Assembly: GCA_030043155.1 (NCBI GenBank) | Contig: JASHYE010000312.1 | Span: 1-7,514, forward strand | DNA: 7,514 nt | Direction of reading: 5' to 3' | From: Candidatus Acidiferrales bacterium | Lineage (GTDB): Bacteria; Acidobacteriota; Terriglobia; Acidoferrales; UBA7541 | Shown: positions 4,653 through 7,514 of the stretch, piece by piece | How positions within the stretch are numbered: the first letter of the stretch is position 1 | How the letters are laid out: every line of letters begins with the position of its first letter | The notes under the pieces: generated by a model | Database searches by the model: none | The model's input: only the letters and a program-made list of their open reading frames with translations | Told to the model about the DNA's origin: nothing | Program-made: the position numbers and the translations under genes

Positions 4653-7514
4653 TCAGAAAATGAATTTAGCGGCAACCTGGAGCACGCGCGGAGGGGCGGC
4701 GTTGATGACCTGGCCAAATGTGGCGCTGGCGATATTGCCGTCAACGGCTTGCGGGCCAAAAAATTCGGCGTGGTTGAAGGCGTTAAAGGCCTCGAAACGA
4801 AACTGCAGAGATTTGGATTCGCGGAAAGGGACACTCTTCAGCAGCGCCAGATTGTAGTTCTGCATGCCCGGGCCTGAGAAAAAGCGGCGCGAGGCGTTGC
4901 CGGGCGTGCCCAGAGTGTTGTCGCTGAAAGCGGCGACATTGAAATAGGGCTGGCCGTTCCGCGGATTGTGATTGAGGTCGAGCGGCGCGCCGGAATAGTC
5001 AGGCTCGTCGACACCAAAATTATTGATGCCGTTGGGCTCGGCACCGAGAAGCGAGTTGTCGCCGTAGTTGATGAGAGTGACGGGAAGCCCGCTGCTGTAG
5101 CGCGCGATGCCGGAAAATTCCCAACCCTGAGTCAGGATGTTTTTCGCGCGCAGCAGACGGTCGAACGGCAAAGCGACGTCGTAGCTGACGACGAAATTGT
5201 TGCGGATGTCGAACGAAGAAAGAGCGCGGCTGAGCGCAGGATTGACGGGATTGACCTCTTCGCCCAAATTCGAGGACTGGTCGAACGACTTGCTGTAAGT
5301 GTAGGCAGCCAACAATTGCATGGAATGGCTAGTGTGGCGCAGCGTTACCTGCAAGGAGTTGTAATCCGCATTGCCGATGCTGGTTTGCAGCGTGTCGCTG
5401 CCGAAATTCGGCCCGAGCGGCCCTCTCGTGCCGTCAATGACCTGCCCGGAGGCGGTCGTGTAGACATTGCTCTCACCGAACGGGCCGCATGGTGTTTGAC
5501 CGGGAGCGAGGTTAGCGGGATTGCTCAATTCGAGGCAGAGCGCGGGATTCCCTGGGTTGGCTTCCTCAAGAACGAGAAGGCGATGCGTTTCTGTTCCGAC
5601 GTAGCTGACGCTCAACAGCGTGTTGCTCGTAAGTTCGCGCTCGACGGAGAGCATGTACTCCTCGGCGTATGGGATGCGATTGGTAGTAGGAACTACCGGT
5701 ATGCCACTGATGGGCAGGAACTGGGACCAGTTGAGAGTCGAGTCGGGATGGCTGGCGGAAGTGCCCAGAGGAGCGAGCGTCACGGGGAAATATTGGCCGA
5801 GGTCCTGACCGGTAGCCGCGGTAATAAATGGCGTGGAAAAAAGTGGCGGATCGGGGCTGGTATAGGTAGTGCCGTATGGCGCGTTGGCACTCATGACGCC
5901 CATAGTTTCGGCTTCGATGGCGGTGTAGAAGAGCCCGAAGCTCGAACGGATGCTGGTCTTGGGTGTGGGTGAATAGGCCAGGCCGATGCGCGGAGCGAAG
6001 TCGCGATTCCCCGGAGGAGCCAGCGTTGACGGAACGCCCGGATCGGTGGGAAACAGAATCCCTTTCGGAGCACCGGGGAAAACGATGGACTGGCGGCCGG
6101 GCTCAAACGTCGCTACTTGATTGTACTTTTCATACCACGGCTCGATGCGGTCCCAGCGTAAGCCATAGTTAAGAGTGAGTTTTCTCTTGACGCGCCAACT
6201 GTCCTGACCGAAGAGACCGGTAAATTTGTTGCGACCGTAGAAGGACTGCAGCTGGCTCTGATTGTACTGGCTCGGAATGCCGAGCAGAAAATCCGCAAAG
6301 TCGGCGCCGGTTTCCGTTCCAAAAAATATGAAGCTGCCATTGAGCTGAGCAATAGGATCGGTGTTGACTTCGTAGAAGTGAAACTCGGCACCGAAATTCA
6401 AGGTGTGCGTGCCGGTGACTTTCGAAAAGGTGTCGCGCCACTGAAAAGTATTGTTGGCTTGGGCGAGCTCGTTCGGGTTTGCTCCGATCGTGTAATTGTT
6501 GAAGGCGACGCTTTCGACGCCTTCGGTGGAGGGAGAGAGCGGTACGATGCCTGGCGTATTTTTGCCAACGACGAAGCCTTGCGAAGCCAAACTGATGCCG
6601 AGGCCGCCAATCGGCTGGCCAAGATTCGTGTAGTCGCGCATATAGCTGAAGCCGAAGTCGTTGACCGCAGTCGAGCCAAAGGTTTTGCTGTCACCCAGGT
6701 CAATCAGCTGGGCGCGGCCTTTGTTCAGGGCGTTGAAGCCGGGAACATTGGCTCCGCCTTGCGCGATGGGATAGGGATTGTTCTGAGTCCAGTTGTCGAG
6801 GAAATAATAAGCGGATAAATCGCCCCAGCTGGTGACGGCGTCGAGACGATAGGCTCCCTTGTCGTCGTTCGAAATCTCGTCGAAGGCGGAAGATGAGAAA
6901 GTACCGTTAGGATTATTCGGCTGCGGGATGTACTGCAAGAGATTCTTCGCCGGAGCAGACCAAGCCCGCTGCGGAATTGCGGCGTTGGGAAGCACGCACT
7001 GAGAGGCAGAGACGCAGCCCGGGAAGTAATACTTCTCTCCGGCGGTGACTGAATAACCAAGCTTCGCCGAGAGCTGGCTTGCCCAATAGGGGCCGCTCAC
7101 CGTAGTGGGAACGGTGTTGCCATTCTGGTTTGTGGTTACGAATTCACCCGCGATATCGGCTAAGTTGCCGGTGCGATCCTCAGCGGAAGGAACCGGAATC
7201 TCGCCGGTGTCCACACCCTGCGTGAGACGGATCCCCTCGTAGTCGGCAAAGAAAAAGATTCTCTGACGACGGATTGGGCCGCCGAAGGTCCCGCCGAACT
7301 GATTCTGATCAAACGCGCCCCGAGTGGGAGAAAAGAAATTGCGGGCATCGAGAGCGGTATTGCGCGCAAATTCGAACGCGTCGCCATGAAAGGAATTTGT
7401 GCCGGACTTGGTGACGACATTGATCTGGCCACCGCTGAATTCGCCATATTCTGCGTCGAAGTTGCTGGTAAGAATGCGGAACTCGGCGATGGAATCGAGG
7501 CTGGGAATCACAGC
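4653..7514 (-). CDS. Oar-like TonB-dependent outer-membrane receptor, N-terminus cut by the window edge
   Basis: C-terminal 953 or so residues of a large TonB-dependent receptor that should form a plugged beta-barrel in the outer membrane and import an unidentified ligand using TonB energy. Numbering from the GTG codon at 7511, residues 1-50 are the end of the plug, with the family stretch SGGQINVVTKSGTNSFHG at 26-43. FGGPIRRQRIFFFADYEG (around 76-93) marks the transition to the barrel. The rest is rich in alternating aromatic strands typical of the barrel, and the protein ends in the aromatic F expected for outer-membrane insertion. The frame is open through position 7514, and the plug begins mid-domain, so the GTG is not the true start. 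The missing part probably includes a signal peptide, a carboxypeptidase-regulatory-like beta-sandwich and the first half of the plug. Pairs of cysteines occur at 166/172 and further on in a surface-loop-like stretch. This receptor type is greatly expanded in Acidobacteriota. No SusD-like partner is visible. Ligand unknown. Confidence 0.9.
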   Translation of the reverse strand, partial: AVIPSLDSIAEFRILTSNFDAEYGEFSGGQINVVTKSGTNSFHGDAFEFARNTALDARNFFSPTRGAFDQNQFGGTFGGPIRRQRIFFFADYEGIRLTQGVDTGEIPVPSAEDRTGNLADIAGEFVTTNQNGNTVPTTVSGPYWASQLSAKLGYSVTAGEKYYFPGCVSASQCVLPNAAIPQRAWSAPAKNLLQYIPQPNNPNGTFSSSAFDEISNDDKGAYRLDAVTSWGDLSAYYFLDNWTQNNPYPIAQGGANVPGFNALNKGRAQLIDLGDSKTFGSTAVNDFGFSYMRDYTNLGQPIGGLGISLASQGFVVGKNTPGIVPLSPSTEGVESVAFNNYTIGANPNELAQANNTFQWRDTFSKVTGTHTLNFGAEFHFYEVNTDPIAQLNGSFIFFGTETGADFADFLLGIPSQYNQSQLQSFYGRNKFTGLFGQDSWRVKRKLTLNYGLRWDRIEPWYEKYNQVATFEPGRQSIVFPGAPKGILFPTDPGVPSTLAPPGNRDFAPRIGLAYSPTPKTSIRSSFGLFYTAIEAETMGVMSANAPYGTTYTSPDPPLFSTPFITAATGQDLGQYFPVTLAPLGTSASHPDSTLNWSQFLPISGIPVVPTTNRIPYAEEYMLSVERELTSNTLLSVSYVGTETHRLLVLEEANPGNPALCLELSNPANLAPGQTPCGPFGESNVYTTASGQVIDGTRGPLGPNFGSDTLQTSIGNADYNSLQVTLRHTSHSMQLLAAYTYSKSFDQSSNLGEEVNPVNPALSRALSSFDIRNNFVVSYDVALPFDRLLRAKNILTQGWEFSGIARYSSGLPVTLINYGDNSLLGAEPNGINNFGVDEPDYSGAPLDLNHNPRNGQPYFNVAAFSDNTLGTPGNASRRFFSGPGMQNYNLALLKSVPFRESKSLQFRFEAFNAFNHAEFFGPQAVDGNIASATFGQVINAAPPRVLQVAAKFIF

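Noticed and set aside
4968..5972. Plus-strand open frame of 334 codons opposite the TonB-dependent receptor
   Set aside because: The opposite strand is a clear receptor with plug and barrel motifs. The antisense translation is charged and featureless, with no domain order.
7509..7511. GTG as start codon of the TonB-dependent receptor
   Set aside because: The frame continues to the window edge and this codon lies in the middle of the plug domain, so the gene begins outside the window.
1..7514. CRISPR array, insertion sequence, toxin-antitoxin or phage defence genes
   Set aside because: No regular direct repeats, terminal inverted repeats with target duplications, transposase motifs or defence-type proteins were found on either strand.

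Overview
The window looks like chromosomal DNA of an Acidobacteriota member, probably a soil lineage. The main reasons are a large outer-membrane receptor of the Oar/TonB-dependent type that is greatly expanded in that phylum, moderately high GC content, weak or absent Shine-Dalgarno sequences at most genes, and a Tat-exported GH1 glycosidase. This is inferred from protein style alone; there is no rRNA or other phylogenetic marker in the window.

Layout. Left third (26-2904): three genes on the minus strand, read in the order small PGPGW membrane protein (2904-2644), short-chain dehydrogenase/reductase (2500-1697), GH1 beta-glycosidase with a twin-arginine signal (1633-26). Gaps of 143 and 63 bases would allow co-transcription but do not prove it. 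Middle (2905-4561): a 367-base divergent gap holding several inverted repeats and no convincing gene, then two plus-strand genes, a DedA/VTT-type membrane protein (about 3272-3919) and a stand-alone receiver-domain response regulator (4157-4561), separated by a 237-base gap with one perfect 7-bp inverted repeat. Right (4653-7514): a minus-strand TonB-dependent receptor, complete at its C-terminus and cut off at its N-terminus by the window edge. It converges on the response regulator across a 91-base gap.

How the genes work together. No pathway linking them is visible. The exported glycosidase could release sugars outside the cytoplasmic membrane, and the receptor could import a large ligand, but they are 3 kb apart with unrelated genes between, so a link is speculation. 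The SDR, PGPGW and DedA-like genes look like general envelope or housekeeping functions. The receiver has no kinase or output domain beside it.

I do not see a clear undescribed system. There are no CRISPR arrays, mobile elements, toxin-antitoxin or defence genes, tRNAs or rRNAs that I can recognise. The observations most worth a second look are the two Cys-x-Cys motifs near the glycosidase active site, its long Gln/Ala-rich linker after the Tat signal, the lone receiver protein, and a possible structured leader ahead of the DedA-like gene.
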